Assembly: GCA_949741915.1 (NCBI GenBank)
Contig: CATJOM010000048.1
Coordinates: forward strand, 186,001-250,000
Direction: 5' to 3'
Length of the DNA stretch: 64,000 bases
Source: an uncultured Candidatus Melainabacteria bacterium
Lineage (GTDB): Bacteria > Cyanobacteriota > Vampirovibrionia > Gastranaerophilales > Gastranaerophilaceae
Of this stretch, positions 8,706 through 18,069 are shown one piece after another. A program made the translations under genes and the position numbers. Below the pieces are notes generated by a model. The model was not told the origin of the DNA. It saw only the letters and a list, made by a program, of their open reading frames with translations, and ran no database searches. The first letter of the stretch is position 1. Each line of letters starts with the position of its first letter.

Positions 8706-9686
8706 ATGGAAAAATACACCTATAAAAAATCAGGCGTGAACTTAGAAAATGCCGGTTTATTATCTAAAATACTTACAAGTAGGCTTAATTCGTCCAACTT
8801 TACAAATTTTGCTGGAGTTTTTGAACACTCAGCACTGCCTGAATATCTTCTTGCCGCAACAACTGACGGCATAGGCACAAAGCTCATCCCATTACTTGAA
8901 AAAAAGATGTACAAAACCATGGCAATTGATTTAGCGGCAATGAATTTAAATGATTTAGCATGTGCTTGTGCAAAACCGCTATTTTTTCTTGATTACATAG
9001 CAGCCAATACTCTAAACCCTGATGAGATCTCAAATTTTATAATTGAGCTTGACAGGGTTCTAAAGGACCATAATTGTTTACTCATAGGGGGTGAAACGTC
9101 TGAGCTTGGTGATTTTATTAAAGAGGGGTTGTTTGATATAGCAGGCTTTGCCGTAGGGCTGGCATCTAAGAATACAATAATAAAAAAAGAATTGCTTGAA
9201 GAAGGCGATATTATAATAGGCTTAAAATCAAGCGGAGTGCACTCAAACGGTTTTTCATTGGTTAGAAAGCTATATAATGATGGTAAATTATCTGAAACTA
9301 ATCTTTTAAAAACGCTTGAGCCTACAGCAATTTATATAAATGAAATTTTAAGTTTATGTCAAAAAAAACTCACTCTTGGGCTTTGCAACATTACAGGCGG
9401 TGGAATTTTATCAAACCTTAAAAGATGCATCCCAAAAGGCTATAGGGCTATTTTAGATAAAAAAGCTTTGCCTAAAATAGAAATTTTTGAAACGCTGAAA
9501 AGCTTTGTAAGCGAGGAAGAGATGTTTCATACATTCAATATGGGCGCTGGTTTTTGCATTATTGCAAAAGAAAAAGATGCTAGAGAAATTTTTGATATTA
9601 CAAAAATCTTTTCACCGTTTGTATTTGGCAGAATAGAGAAGCTAAAAGAAGGCAACAACATTGCAACAGCAGAATTTGAAAGCTAA
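8706..9686 (+). CDS. purM: AIR synthetase PurM
   Basis: Phosphoribosylformylglycinamidine cyclo-ligase, step 5 of purine synthesis. Visible family motifs are ATTDGIGTKL near residue 55, AMNLNDLAC near 80, GGETSEL near 130 (usually GGETAEMP) and SSGVHSNGFSLVRK near 185. The C-terminal half has NITGGGILSNLKR. At 326 residues it is slightly short of the usual ~345. It lies after purL and its 3' end overlaps the purN-purD fusion by 26 bases. Confidence 0.94.
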   Translation: MEKYTYKKSGVNLENAGLLSKILTSRLNSSNFTNFAGVFEHSALPEYLLAATTDGIGTKLIPLLEKKMYKTMAIDLAAMNLNDLACACAKPLFFLDYIAANTLNPDEISNFIIELDRVLKDHNCLLIGGETSELGDFIKEGLFDIAGFAVGLASKNTIIKKELLEEGDIIIGLKSSGVHSNGFSLVRKLYNDGKLSETNLLKTLEPTAIYINEILSLCQKKLTLGLCNITGGGILSNLKRCIPKGYRAILDKKALPKIEIFETLKSFVSEEEMFHTFNMGAGFCIIAKEKDAREIFDITKIFSPFVFGRIEKLKEGNNIATAEFES

Positions 9687-11730
9687 AAATGTCCTCATAA
9701 TGGCATCAGGCAATGGCTCCAACTTTGAAGCCATTGTAAAATACTTTCAATCAAAAGGATTCCTTAGTTTACTTCTGGATAAAACCTGCGCAAACATAAC
9801 CAATAACCCTCAATCTTTAACAAAGCCAGACACAACAAGAATTTCAAATAAAACCGGTCTACAAAAAAATACACAAAAAAGACAAAATCTTTGCGTAAAT
9901 TTTACACTTATTGTTGACAACAAAGATGCGCATGCCCTAAAAAGGGCTGAAAAGCTTGGTATTCCGGCCCATTATGTTAATTTTGACAAGCTATATGAAT
10001 TTTTATCAAGTATAGAACAACAGGATTTATATGTACTTGCAGGCTATATGCGCATTTTGCCTGAAAAAATACTAAAGCTTGGTACTTTTATTAATATTCA
10101 CCCTTCGCTTTTACCTAAATTTAAAGGCAAAAACGCTATCCGCCGTGCATTTGAAGCCAAAGTTAAAAAAACCGGTGTCACGGTACATTTTGTAAATAAA
10201 AAAGTTGACTCGGGCAAAATCATTGAACAAAGAGCAATTCAAACTGATGAACTCAGCTTTGAAGCACTAGAGAGCGCTATACACAAGCTTGAGCACAATA
10301 TGTACCCAAAAATTATTGAAAACCTCCTTTTTAAAAAAAATGTCCTACTCTTTGGCGGCGGCGCACGGGAGCATGCCATAGCACAAAGGCTTGCCACCTC
10401 GCCTTATTTAAATCATCTTTACCTTGCAAAGCCCAATGATGGATTCAAAAATTTAGGCGAAAACATTGAATTTACCAATTATTTTGACCTTTTAAACATG
10501 GCTATTGACAGGAATATCGATTTACTTGTAATTGGCCCCGAAAATCCTTTGTGCGAAGGAATTGTAGATATTTTTAGTGCCAAGGGAATAAAATGCATTG
10601 GTGCAAATAAAAATTGGGCAAAGCTCGAAGGATCAAAAATTTTTGCAAAAAAATTTATGACAAAATATGGCATAAAAACTGCAGATTACAAGGCTGTGCA
10701 TAGCAAAGATGCAATAAAATCGGCATTATTGTATTTTAAAAACAAAAAAAGCTTTGCAAAGAAGAATTATCAATTTTCTGAAACTTTAAAAGCACCAGTA
10801 ATAAAGGCCGATGGACTAGCGCTCGGCAAGGGTGTTTATCTTCCCAAAAATTTTGATGATGCCAGAAAAGCAGCAAAAGAATTTATTGACGGCAAATTTG
10901 GAGATGCTTCGCATCGAATTTTAATTGAGGAGAGGCTTTTTGGAAAAGAGATTTCTGTAATGTCCCTATGGGACGGGCAAACATTAACTTCCTTTCCACC
11001 AGCTTGCGATTATAAGCGCCTTTTAAATGATAACAAGGGTGAAAATACCGGAGGAATGGGTTCTTTCGCACCAAGTAAAATTACATCAAAAGAAAAAATG
11101 TTATTGGCAGACTACTTAAAACAACTTGAAAACGCCCTCAAAGCAGAACATGCCGATTTTTGCGGAGTGATTTATTCAGGGTTAATGCTTGCAAATAATG
11201 ATATTTATGTACTTGAATACAATATAAGGTTTGGCGATCCTGAAATTCAGTCGCTGCTTGAATTATTGGACAATGATTTGTTGGACATTTTTATAAAAAT
11301 GTCAGAAAAAAGGCTTAACGAGGCACAATTAACATTCGGGCGTAAAACTGCTTATTGTGTAGTTTTAGCATCAGAAGGATATCCGATTAATCCAAAAAAG
11401 GGTGCTCTTATTTCTGGATTGGATACAGCCATAAAAAATAACTGCAAGCTTTATTTTGCTGGGGTAAAAAATACCACCTCAAAGAATGACTATAATTTAC
11501 CAGAATGCGAGGGTCATAATAAGAAAAATTCTGATACAGACTTAACTATTAAAAAAAGGCTGCAAAATAACATTCAGACCGGATATAAATTTGACGGGAA
11601 ACTTGTTTCAAACGGAGGAAGGGTGCTAAGCATTGTAAAATCAGGCAAAAACGCCCTAAATGACATATACAAAACAGCCCAGGAAATAAAATTTGCTGGG
11701 AAGATTTACAGAAGAGACATTGGTCAATGA
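9661..11730 (+). CDS. purN-purD: Fused GAR transformylase-GAR synthetase (PurN-PurD)
   Basis: One 689-codon frame encodes two purine enzymes. Residues ~1-220 are PurN (GAR formyltransferase): MASGNGSNFEA, AGYMRILP, NIHPSLLPKFKG with catalytic Asn and His, and the VDSG Asp. Residues ~223-689 are PurD (GAR synthetase): LLFGGGAREHAIAQRL, VIGPENPLCEGIVD, KADGLALGKGVYLP, GENTGGMGSFAPS, YNIRFGDPEIQ. PurN has about 40 extra Lys/Asn/Thr-rich residues (~38-75) before its LIVDNKDAHALKRA segment. The start is a TTG with AGAAGG eight bases upstream, inside the purM end. The two enzymes catalyse consecutive steps (PurD makes GAR, PurN formylates it), so channelling is plausible. Eukaryotic GART has the order PurD-PurM-PurN instead. 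No stop or frame break was seen at the junction. Confidence 0.93.
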   Translation: MQQQNLKAKNVLIMASGNGSNFEAIVKYFQSKGFLSLLLDKTCANITNNPQSLTKPDTTRISNKTGLQKNTQKRQNLCVNFTLIVDNKDAHALKRAEKLGIPAHYVNFDKLYEFLSSIEQQDLYVLAGYMRILPEKILKLGTFINIHPSLLPKFKGKNAIRRAFEAKVKKTGVTVHFVNKKVDSGKIIEQRAIQTDELSFEALESAIHKLEHNMYPKIIENLLFKKNVLLFGGGAREHAIAQRLATSPYLNHLYLAKPNDGFKNLGENIEFTNYFDLLNMAIDRNIDLLVIGPENPLCEGIVDIFSAKGIKCIGANKNWAKLEGSKIFAKKFMTKYGIKTADYKAVHSKDAIKSALLYFKNKKSFAKKNYQFSETLKAPVIKADGLALGKGVYLPKNFDDARKAAKEFIDGKFGDASHRILIEERLFGKEISVMSLWDGQTLTSFPPACDYKRLLNDNKGENTGGMGSFAPSKITSKEKMLLADYLKQLENALKAEHADFCGVIYSGLMLANNDIYVLEYNIRFGDPEIQSLLELLDNDLLDIFIKMSEKRLNEAQLTFGRKTAYCVVLASEGYPINPKKGALISGLDTAIKNNCKLYFAGVKNTTSKNDYNLPECEGHNKKNSDTDLTIKKRLQNNIQTGYKFDGKLVSNGGRVLSIVKSGKNALNDIYKTAQEIKFAGKIYRRDIGQ

Positions 11731-11885
11731 TTTTTTTACAAAATTAATATTTTGTTGGTAATTATATACAATTTTAATCTATTAGTTGAATGTTTCAGGC
11801 TTTGTTTATACCTTAGAGGCGGATTTTATTTTACCTAATAAAAAATTTATACTCAAAGCTTGACTAAAATGGAAATCTGCATTCC

Positions 11886-11914
11886 TTTACTAAATTCTGC
11901 TATTGCATTATAAT
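11886..11914 (+). promoter_or_regulatory. Sigma70-type promoter
   Basis: TTTACT (11886-11891), a 17-base spacer and TATAAT (11909-11914). It would start transcription about 50 bases upstream of the small gene at 11973. Confidence 0.6.
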
Positions 11915-11972
11915 TATTTTAAATATTTTGTCTACACTATTGCTTTAGTAAGAATTTAGAATAGGAAAAGTT

Positions 11973-12257
11973 ATGACAAAAATCTGTTGTTCTTATAAAG
12001 CCCGCGCTTGCGCTTTTAAGCCCCATGCTGGCGGTGTATCAAAAGGTTTTAAAACAACATCTAATATAGGCTCAAAGCGCCATGATGGTTCATTAAAAAA
12101 TTCTGCTTCAGTAAATAATTCGGGTTTTGGCGGGTTTTTAGCTAAATCCCAAAAATATAATAAGCCTGCAAAGACGGAAATTTTACTTGCCGCAATAAGG
12201 CCCAAGATAGATAAAATAAAACAGCGCCTGGCCGGTTTTATTAAAGATATAATTTAA
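11973..12257 (+). CDS. Small basic hypothetical protein
   Basis: A 94-residue Lys/Arg/Ser-rich protein of unknown function. The first ~60 residues are low-complexity and basic (KARACAFKPHAGGVSKGFKT), and the last ~30 look like an amphipathic helix (LLAAIRPKIDKIKQRLAGFI). It has no signal peptide or known motif. Support for a real gene is a good promoter at 11886-11914 and an AGGA site nine bases before the ATG. A 70-codon frame on the other strand is less convincing. Confidence 0.45.
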   Translation: MTKICCSYKARACAFKPHAGGVSKGFKTTSNIGSKRHDGSLKNSASVNNSGFGGFLAKSQKYNKPAKTEILLAAIRPKIDKIKQRLAGFIKDII

Positions 12258-12676
12258 TTTTAGTTGCATTATTAATATTGTCGGCAGCTTTTTAACTGTT
12301 AGACTTATGTTTTTAGCCCGATATTTTAGTCGACAACATTAAAAGAATCGCCATTTTCTAGAGTTTTAATATTTAAAGACTTTGGCTTTGGGTGGATTTA
12401 AAATTTGACAGATGGCCTCTTTTAAAATTTTTGAATAATCTATAAGGCTCTCATTTTGCAATAACAGTAGCTTGTATTTAATTTAAATTTTTCGCACTGA
12501 CTTAGTCACTTTGCAAAATCAACCTACAAATATTCTTAGAATGTTTTAAATATAGCTTATGCGTACAAAAACCCTGATTTAATAATAATCAGGGTTTTTA
12601 ATAAATTTGTTGCCAAATTTTGTTTACTACATCTAATTGTTAAATATTGTTAAGCAAAGCATGACTAGCTTAGCTT
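12258..12676. other. Gene-free interval with shared terminator
   Basis: No protein gene is seen. A loose symmetry (TTGTCG near 12280 and CGACAA near 12333) flanks about 45 bases. The only firm element is the bidirectional terminator at 12567-12600. Confidence 0.5.
12567..12600. terminator. Bidirectional terminator between small gene and rpsR
   Basis: AACCCTGATT and AATCAGGGTT form a perfect 10-bp stem with a 7-base loop, flanked by A on the left and T on the right. It therefore serves leftward rpsF-ssb-rpsR and any rightward transcript. Confidence 0.85.
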
Positions 12677-12913
12677 TTAGTTTTCAAAAACATAACCTAT
12701 AATAGCAGCTTCTCTGCTTCTTTTAACTGCATTTGAGAGCATTCTTTGATGATAAGCACAGTTTCCGGTTATTCTTCTTGGAAGAATTTTACCTGCTTCA
12801 GACAAAAATCTTCTTAATTTTGAAGCATCTTTATAATCAAGCGTAGTAACTTTATCTGCACAAAAACTGCAGTTTTTCTTTTTTTTGTTATCTTTTAAAG
12901 ATTCTCTTGCCAT
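12677..12913 (-). CDS. rpsR: Ribosomal protein bS18, zinc-type
   Basis: Small-subunit protein bS18, which binds 16S rRNA next to bS6. It has 78 residues and the family core [20 protein letters not shown] followed by [24 protein letters not shown] near the N-terminus plus the Cys and His of NCAYH make a likely zinc site (the C+ form of S18). It is the last gene of the classic rpsF-ssb-rpsR operon and lies 67 bases after ssb. Confidence 0.95.
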   Translation of the reverse strand: MARESLKDNKKKKNCSFCADKVTTLDYKDASKLRRFLSEAGKILPRRITGNCAYHQRMLSNAVKRSREAAIIGYVFEN

Positions 12914-12980
12914 ATATTTTTCCTTTTCTATTATTTATTTCTATTTATTTGTTTGACAAAACACCTTATTCTGTCAGGGT

Positions 12981-13421
12981 TTAGAATGGTATTTCATCCT
13001 CATCTATCAAATCTTCTGAAATTTCATCTACCGCAAACTGAACTATATCACTGCTTTTCGGCGCAGCAGTGGTTTGAGCAGGCTGACTTTGCACTGCACT
13101 ATAACCGCCCACTGAGGCCGAATAATCAAAAGTAATTTTTTCCACTGCGGCAGCATTTATTTCGATAATTTTTCTATCTTTACCATTGGTACCTTTAACG
13201 CTTGTTGTCTGCATCCTGCCATCAACAAGAACAGTATCGCCCATTTTTATAGTATCAGCAGTTCTATCAGCCAAATTTCCCATAGCAAAAACTCTTACCA
13301 GAGTTTCATCTTGCGGATTTACATCAATAACAAAACTTGTAATAGCAAGGTTGTTTTGTGTAAATCTTTTTTCGGGATTTTTAGTTATTTTGCCTGATAC
13401 AGTTATTTTTGCAAGCGTCAT
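12981..13421 (-). CDS. ssb: Single-stranded DNA-binding protein
   Basis: OB-fold protein that coats single-stranded DNA in replication and repair. Residues ~1-100 are the OB fold (ITVSGKITKNPEKRFTQNN, GDTVLVDGRMQTTS). A Gln/Ala/Ser linker follows, and the acidic tip is DEDEIPF, the docking tail for partner proteins. The 146-residue length is normal. It starts three bases after rpsF stops. Confidence 0.95.
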   Translation of the reverse strand: MTLAKITVSGKITKNPEKRFTQNNLAITSFVIDVNPQDETLVRVFAMGNLADRTADTIKMGDTVLVDGRMQTTSVKGTNGKDRKIIEINAAAVEKITFDYSASVGGYSAVQSQPAQTTAAPKSSDIVQFAVDEISEDLIDEDEIPF

Positions 13422-13423
13422 TT

Positions 13424-13714
13424 TTATGCCTTTTTCAATTCTGTAAACATTGTTCTGATAACGTTTTCATTCAGTTTTAGGTTGCGTTTAAATTCAACAA
13501 TTTTATCAGCAGGGATATTCATTTTTTGAACTATCATAAAACCATCTCTAAAGCCCTGAACATCATATGCAAGTTTTTTTCTGCCTAATTTTTCGGTTTC
13601 TAAAACGCTGCCGCCAAGACTTGAAACATTTTCTTCAATCTTTGCTGCTATTTTATCTGCTTCATCATTATCCAGATTAGGTTTGATGGTTGCAAGCAGT
13701 TCATATTTTTTCAT
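13424..13714 (-). CDS. rpsF: Ribosomal protein bS6
   Basis: Small-subunit protein bS6, partner of bS18. It opens MKKYELLATIKPNLDNDEAD and has LGRKKLAYDVQGFRDGFMIV in the middle. The 96-residue length is normal. An AAGGAG site lies about nine bases before the ATG. First gene of rpsF-ssb-rpsR, driven by the promoter at 13753-13781. Confidence 0.95.
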   Translation of the reverse strand: MKKYELLATIKPNLDNDEADKIAAKIEENVSSLGGSVLETEKLGRKKLAYDVQGFRDGFMIVQKMNIPADKIVEFKRNLKLNENVIRTMFTELKKA

Positions 13715-13752
13715 TTACAATTCTCCTTAGATTAAAAGTGTATTTGTAAAAA

Positions 13753-13781
13753 ATAGTAACACAAACCGTTTTATGATACAA
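13753..13781 (-). promoter_or_regulatory. Promoter of rpsF-ssb-rpsR
   Basis: On the minus strand: TTGTAT (13781-13776), 17-base spacer, TACTAT (13758-13753), with a TG one base before the -10 box (extended -10). Confidence 0.6.
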
Positions 13782-13915
13782 GAAAAACGTTAAGTTATTT
13801 ATAGCAGCGTTTTTTATAAAGTATCTCAAAACCTCTTTTTGTAGCTCATTTCGGGATAATACGCTTAAAAATGCAACAATATCAGGTGTTTGCATTTTTG
13901 TGCTTATCTAAAAGT

Positions 13916-14294
13916 TTATTCTTCTTTACAAAAACCACCATACCAAAATTCTGCTCTTGAATCCGGTAAAATTTCTTCCCATGAGCGTGAAATGTCATCT
14001 CCTGTAATGTGTTGTTTCTGTAACCCATATACATGGGTAGATAGATTTCTTATTTTTCTATTGGTGCAGTCGATTTCTTGTTTAGCCAGAATATACCATA
14101 TTTTTTGCTTTTTTTATTTCGTGAAATTCCCCGTTGTTTAATATTTTTAGCCAAAATATCACATTGCCATTGTCTTTTATTTCAAAGGTATCCTTGTCAG
14201 CATAAATTTTTTGGCCAATTTGAACCCAGTTTGCTGCAAATACGCTAGAATTCAGTAATATCAAACAAAATAGCGTGCATATAAATTTTTTCAC
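13916..14294 (-). pseudogene. Frameshifted exported protein, surface-adhesin-E-like
   Basis: The first frame (14294-14082) encodes a 70-residue protein with a clear signal peptide (MKKFICTLFCLILLNSSVFA) and a mature part NWVQIGQKIYADKDTFEIKD, then NVIFWLKILNN. It stops at TAA 14084-14082. In the next frame the protein continues without a break for another ~55 codons (AKQEIDCTNRKIRNLSTHVY, then SWEEILPDSRAEFW and a final Cys) to TAA at 13918-13916. Together they make one ~125-residue secreted protein with two cysteines, in the style of the surface-adhesin-protein-E family (trp, Asp-Ser strand, Cys...Cys). One extra base near 14082-14100 explains the break. It could be a true mutation, programmed or an assembly error. 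Confidence 0.7.
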
Positions 14295-14347
14295 AAATTT
14301 TTTCTTTCTATATCAAGTTGAAGGCCTTTAGCCATAAGGTTTTTGGT

Positions 14348-15160
14348 TTATTGATACCAAACGCCTGAAAATACTCTTTTGGCATCTCCTGTCATAAATA
14401 CGTGAGAGCCCTCTGTATACTGAATTTTCAGCTCTCCACCAGGCAAAATGACATCAACTTCTTCATCAAGAAGGCCTTTTATTACACCGACAGCAACACT
14501 TGCACATGCGCCTGTACCGCAAGCGAGAGTAATGCCACAGCCTCTTTCAAAGACATCTACTTTTATTTTTTTTCTTGAAATAATCTCAACAAATTCTACA
14601 TTTGTTTTTTCGGGAAATAACGGTGAAATCTCAATTTTAGGGCCACATTCCATGGCAAGTTTTTTAGCTTCTTTGTCTGTAAATATTACGCAGTGCGGAT
14701 TTCCCATGCTTGCAGCTGCGGCTTTAAATCCTTCAACCTCAAAGTCAAAGCTATCAGGCACTTTCACAGGTATCTTATGTGCTTCAAAGATAGGAAGCCC
14801 CATATCAACCATCACCTTTCCGTTTTCCAAAATCTCTGGAATCACCACTCCTGCAAGGGTTTGAACCGAAAATTTGTCTTTAGAAATTATGCCCTTGTTT
14901 CTAACATATTTTGCAAAGCATCTTATACCATTGCCGCACATTTGTGCAACCGAACCGTCTGAATTATAAAATTTCCAAGCTATATCTGCATTTTCAGGAG
15001 TTTGATGTCTATCAAATTTTACTGCAGAAAAAAGTCCGTCAGCTCCAATTCCAAAATTTCTGTCACACATTTTTTTAGCTAAATCGCTTGTCGCATCAGC
15101 ATTTTCGAGGATTATAAAGTCATTACCTAAACCTTGCCATTTTTCAAATTTTATGTCCAT
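14348..15160 (-). CDS. dapF: Diaminopimelate epimerase
   Basis: Interconverts LL- and meso-diaminopimelate, the last step before DAP is used for peptidoglycan and lysine. The two catalytic cysteines are in MCGNGIRCFAKY and ACGTGACAS. It starts KFEKWQGLGNDFIILEN, as the family does. An upstream TTG at 15172 is possible, but ATG 15160 has CAGGAAACA right before it, giving 270 residues, the usual length. It follows the DUF4127 gene by 66 bases on the same strand. It supports DAP-type peptidoglycan. Confidence 0.96.
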   Translation of the reverse strand: MDIKFEKWQGLGNDFIILENADATSDLAKKMCDRNFGIGADGLFSAVKFDRHQTPENADIAWKFYNSDGSVAQMCGNGIRCFAKYVRNKGIISKDKFSVQTLAGVVIPEILENGKVMVDMGLPIFEAHKIPVKVPDSFDFEVEGFKAAAASMGNPHCVIFTDKEAKKLAMECGPKIEISPLFPEKTNVEFVEIISRKKIKVDVFERGCGITLACGTGACASVAVGVIKGLLDEEVDVILPGGELKIQYTEGSHVFMTGDAKRVFSGVWYQ

Positions 15161-15226
15161 TGTTTCCTGCAAATAAGCTATTCATGCCTATTTTACGATA
15201 TTTATAGTGAAAAATCAACAAAAAAA

Positions 15227-16630
15227 TTATAAAATTATTTCAATTTCAAAGCTTCTTTTCCAAGGCAAGAAATATTTTGGCCTTAAATACAGTCCCAGAA
15301 AGGATGACAGTACATTCTCAAAGCGTGGGAAGCTTTCCAGATGCATATTTAACGCCTCTTCAAAATCCAAACCACTCTCCCTAACTGCTTTTCTGACGTT
15401 AGCCTGATATGCCCAATCATCCAAAAATCTAACCGCCATCAAGTGCTTAAAAGCCGCCTGATTAAAACAGCCATTTTTCAGTGCCAGAAAGGAATTAAGG
15501 GCTATACACAAGCTGCTTCCTATTGTATTTGCACTAGTATTGTACGCGCTATAGCCAAGCATAGTGCCTATTTGCAATTTTTTATTCATCAACTGCCGCA
15601 CTAATTCATTATCTGACCCGTTTGCGTTGTTGATATCAGCTATAAAATAAGGTGTTTCTGGAAATTCAATTTTTCCATTCAGCGAATTTATGACATCACC
15701 CAACACTAAATCCCCCTGTTCATAGGCAAAATTATTAATAAACATAATAATTTCCGGATTTACTGACGTGTCAAACTCAACTCCTGCAAGGGAAAGCTGA
15801 GATTTAACACAATTTTCCACCGAAATATCCTCGTACTTTGAAATTCGAGACTTTGAATCCTCAAAAAAGAATACAGGCTTGATTTTCACGCATTCATCAT
15901 CCGCTATTGCCCTTGCAAGAAGGGTTAAAGGAATTTCATCAGCGCCCGTCTTAATTATTGCATTTAAATTTCTGGCTTGCGCTTCTCTTTCAAGGGTTTT
16001 AGCCTCTTCCACGTTAAGTCCGTATTCTCCTGTGTCATCCTTTGAAAAAACAAGCGTATCAAATACACCTTCCTGAAGCCAATCTAGGTATAATTTATTT
16101 ATCTCAAAATTTCGTTTTCTCGTATTCAGATAATCTTCTAAAATGTCAGCAGGCACAGTATTTATAACACAGTTTGCCTGATTTAAAACTCTTGATTTAT
16201 GTTGATGATAAGAATATTGATAAATTCTTGTGCCCCAAGGGTTCCAGTATTCCTTTTCTTCTTCATTTATATTATTATTGGAAATTCGCATAACGCTTGA
16301 AAAAGCAAAAACCTTTGCATTTAGTGGTTTTAGAATTTCTTTAAACTTCAAAAGTCTTGACTTGATAGCATCTGTGCTGTCAGATATTCGTCTAGATGCC
16401 ACAAGACCGCCATATGCAATAGTATCAAGCGAAATTATGACATAATCAACCGCAGGGATTGACTTTAACCAATTCAATATACCTGAAATATCCGCCATAT
16501 CGTATAATCCACCCAATAATTTTCTATCCGGGAGGTGAACTTGTAATTTTTCATTAACAGCCGAAATCTGCTCTATCAGGCTGTAACAGATGGGTCTATT
16601 GTCAATTGGAATTATTGCAATTTTTTTCAT
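15227..16630 (-). CDS. DUF4127 family protein
   Basis: The 467-residue protein matches the DUF4127 pattern: N-terminal IIPIDNRPICYSL, PDRKLLGG near residue 35, and VIISLDTIAYGGLVASR near 65, then SSVMRISNNN. It has no signal peptide or membrane segment. The biochemical role of the family is not established to my knowledge. The conserved Asp/Arg motifs at strand ends suggest an enzyme, possibly acting on sugars or cell-wall material. It may be cotranscribed with dapF. It is divergent from murF, 110 bases away. Confidence 0.75.
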   Translation of the reverse strand: MKKIAIIPIDNRPICYSLIEQISAVNEKLQVHLPDRKLLGGLYDMADISGILNWLKSIPAVDYVIISLDTIAYGGLVASRRISDSTDAIKSRLLKFKEILKPLNAKVFAFSSVMRISNNNINEEEKEYWNPWGTRIYQYSYHQHKSRVLNQANCVINTVPADILEDYLNTRKRNFEINKLYLDWLQEGVFDTLVFSKDDTGEYGLNVEEAKTLEREAQARNLNAIIKTGADEIPLTLLARAIADDECVKIKPVFFFEDSKSRISKYEDISVENCVKSQLSLAGVEFDTSVNPEIIMFINNFAYEQGDLVLGDVINSLNGKIEFPETPYFIADINNANGSDNELVRQLMNKKLQIGTMLGYSAYNTSANTIGSSLCIALNSFLALKNGCFNQAAFKHLMAVRFLDDWAYQANVRKAVRESGLDFEEALNMHLESFPRFENVLSSFLGLYLRPKYFLPWKRSFEIEIIL

Positions 16631-16740
16631 AAAAATTATTTTACATCAAATTCTGTTTAGTTTACAATGAGAAAAAATCAGGATTAAATCTGGGAGTTTA
16701 AGCGGTTCGCTGCGCTAATTTTCTAATTCAGGAGTACGTT

Positions 16741-18069
16741 TTGAAATTTAATATAGATGAAATTATAAAAGTAACAAAAGCCGAGTTATTACATAAAAGC
16801 AATACTGACGGGACTTTCGACATTTCGACTGATACAAGAACACTACAGAATCTGGATGGCAGCTGTATTTATCTTCCCTTGAGGGGCGAAAACTATGACG
16901 GACATAATTTTATTGAAAAAGCCATTGAAAACGGCGCCAGGGGATACTTTACCGAACAAAAATACAAAATAAATAAAGATGCTGATTTTGTTTTATATGT
17001 CAAAAATACACTCACTGCATACCTTGAGCTTGCAAGGTATATAAGGCAAAAAATAAACCCGAAAGTTATTGCCATAACAGGAAGTTCTGGAAAAACAACA
17101 ACAAAAGAAATGTTGGCAAGCGTACTTATGACAACATTCAAAACCCACAAATCAAAACTAAATCACAATAACGAAATTGGCTTTTGCGAGACAATGTTTT
17201 CCATGCCCCTGGATACAGAAATGCTAGTTGTGGAGATGGGAATGCGCAATCTTGGTGAAATCCAGCTTTTAACGGGATATTCCCTTCCTGATGCAGGCCT
17301 AATAACAAATTTAGGCTCAGCACATGTTGAAAGACTTGGCAATCTTAAAAATATTGCAGTAGCAAAATGCGAAATAGCTTCAAATCTCAACCCTGACGGA
17401 ATTTTCATAGGCAGCGACTCAAAACTTTTAGAAGAAACTCTTAAGTATCCAGGCAAAAAGGTGTTAACCAAAATTACAAACTGTAAAAATATTTCAATGG
17501 AAATCGGCAATACAGAATTTAACTATGACGGAACAGCTTATAAAATCACTGTTGAAGGTGAATACAATATTGAAAATGCACTCCTTGTTATTGAAGCTGC
17601 AAAGTGGGCCGGAGTTTCGACAGATAACATCAAAAAAGGTCTGTTAAATTATAGACCGATTGAAAAACGTTGGGAAATAAGCAAAATCGATAATTTAACT
17701 ATTATTAACGACAGCTATAATGCAAATCCCGAATCAATGACAGCAGTTTTAAAAACATTCCTGTCCGTTTACAAGGCCCCATTGGCGGTACTCTTGGGGG
17801 ATATGGGTGAGCTTGGCAAAAATGAAATTGCATATCATAAAAAAATCGGAGAATTTTTGTCGTCTTATCCTGGCGTAACTCTCCTCACAGTAGGAGAATT
17901 AGCTAAGTTTATTTCGCGCGGTTCTTCCTTAAATTCAATGCATTTTGATTCAAAGGAAGAGTGTGCAAATTATATTAAAAATAACCTTGAACCTGGTACA
18001 ACAATACTATTAAAGGCATCCAGAGTAATGAAGTTTGAAGAAATTATTGAAATGGTGAAAAAATTATGA
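16741..18069 (+). CDS. murF: UDP-MurNAc-tripeptide D-Ala-D-Ala ligase
   Basis: Adds D-Ala-D-Ala to UDP-MurNAc-tripeptide in the cytoplasm. The Mur-ligase P-loop is GSSGKTTTKEML (~residue 117), and INDSYNANPESM near 325 is the MurF signature. The 442-residue length is normal. The start is TTG with AGGAG about eight bases upstream; no better ATG exists. It heads the run murF-mraY-murD-ftsW-murG-folC and overlaps mraY by ATGA. Genes normally before it (mraW, ftsL, ftsI, murE) are absent, because the divergent DUF4127 gene lies upstream. Confidence 0.95.
   Translation: MKFNIDEIIKVTKAELLHKSNTDGTFDISTDTRTLQNLDGSCIYLPLRGENYDGHNFIEKAIENGARGYFTEQKYKINKDADFVLYVKNTLTAYLELARYIRQKINPKVIAITGSSGKTTTKEMLASVLMTTFKTHKSKLNHNNEIGFCETMFSMPLDTEMLVVEMGMRNLGEIQLLTGYSLPDAGLITNLGSAHVERLGNLKNIAVAKCEIASNLNPDGIFIGSDSKLLEETLKYPGKKVLTKITNCKNISMEIGNTEFNYDGTAYKITVEGEYNIENALLVIEAAKWAGVSTDNIKKGLLNYRPIEKRWEISKIDNLTIINDSYNANPESMTAVLKTFLSVYKAPLAVLLGDMGELGKNEIAYHKKIGEFLSSYPGVTLLTVGELAKFISRGSSLNSMHFDSKEECANYIKNNLEPGTTILLKASRVMKFEEIIEMVKKL

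Noticed and set aside
12405-12440. TTGACA promoter leading to the 12567 terminator (possible sRNA)
   Set aside because: No -10 box at 16-18 bases, so no supported transcript.
13701-13895. 64-codon minus-strand frame upstream of rpsF
   Set aside because: It covers the rpsF promoter and overlaps the rpsF start; no ribosome site and no recognisable protein.
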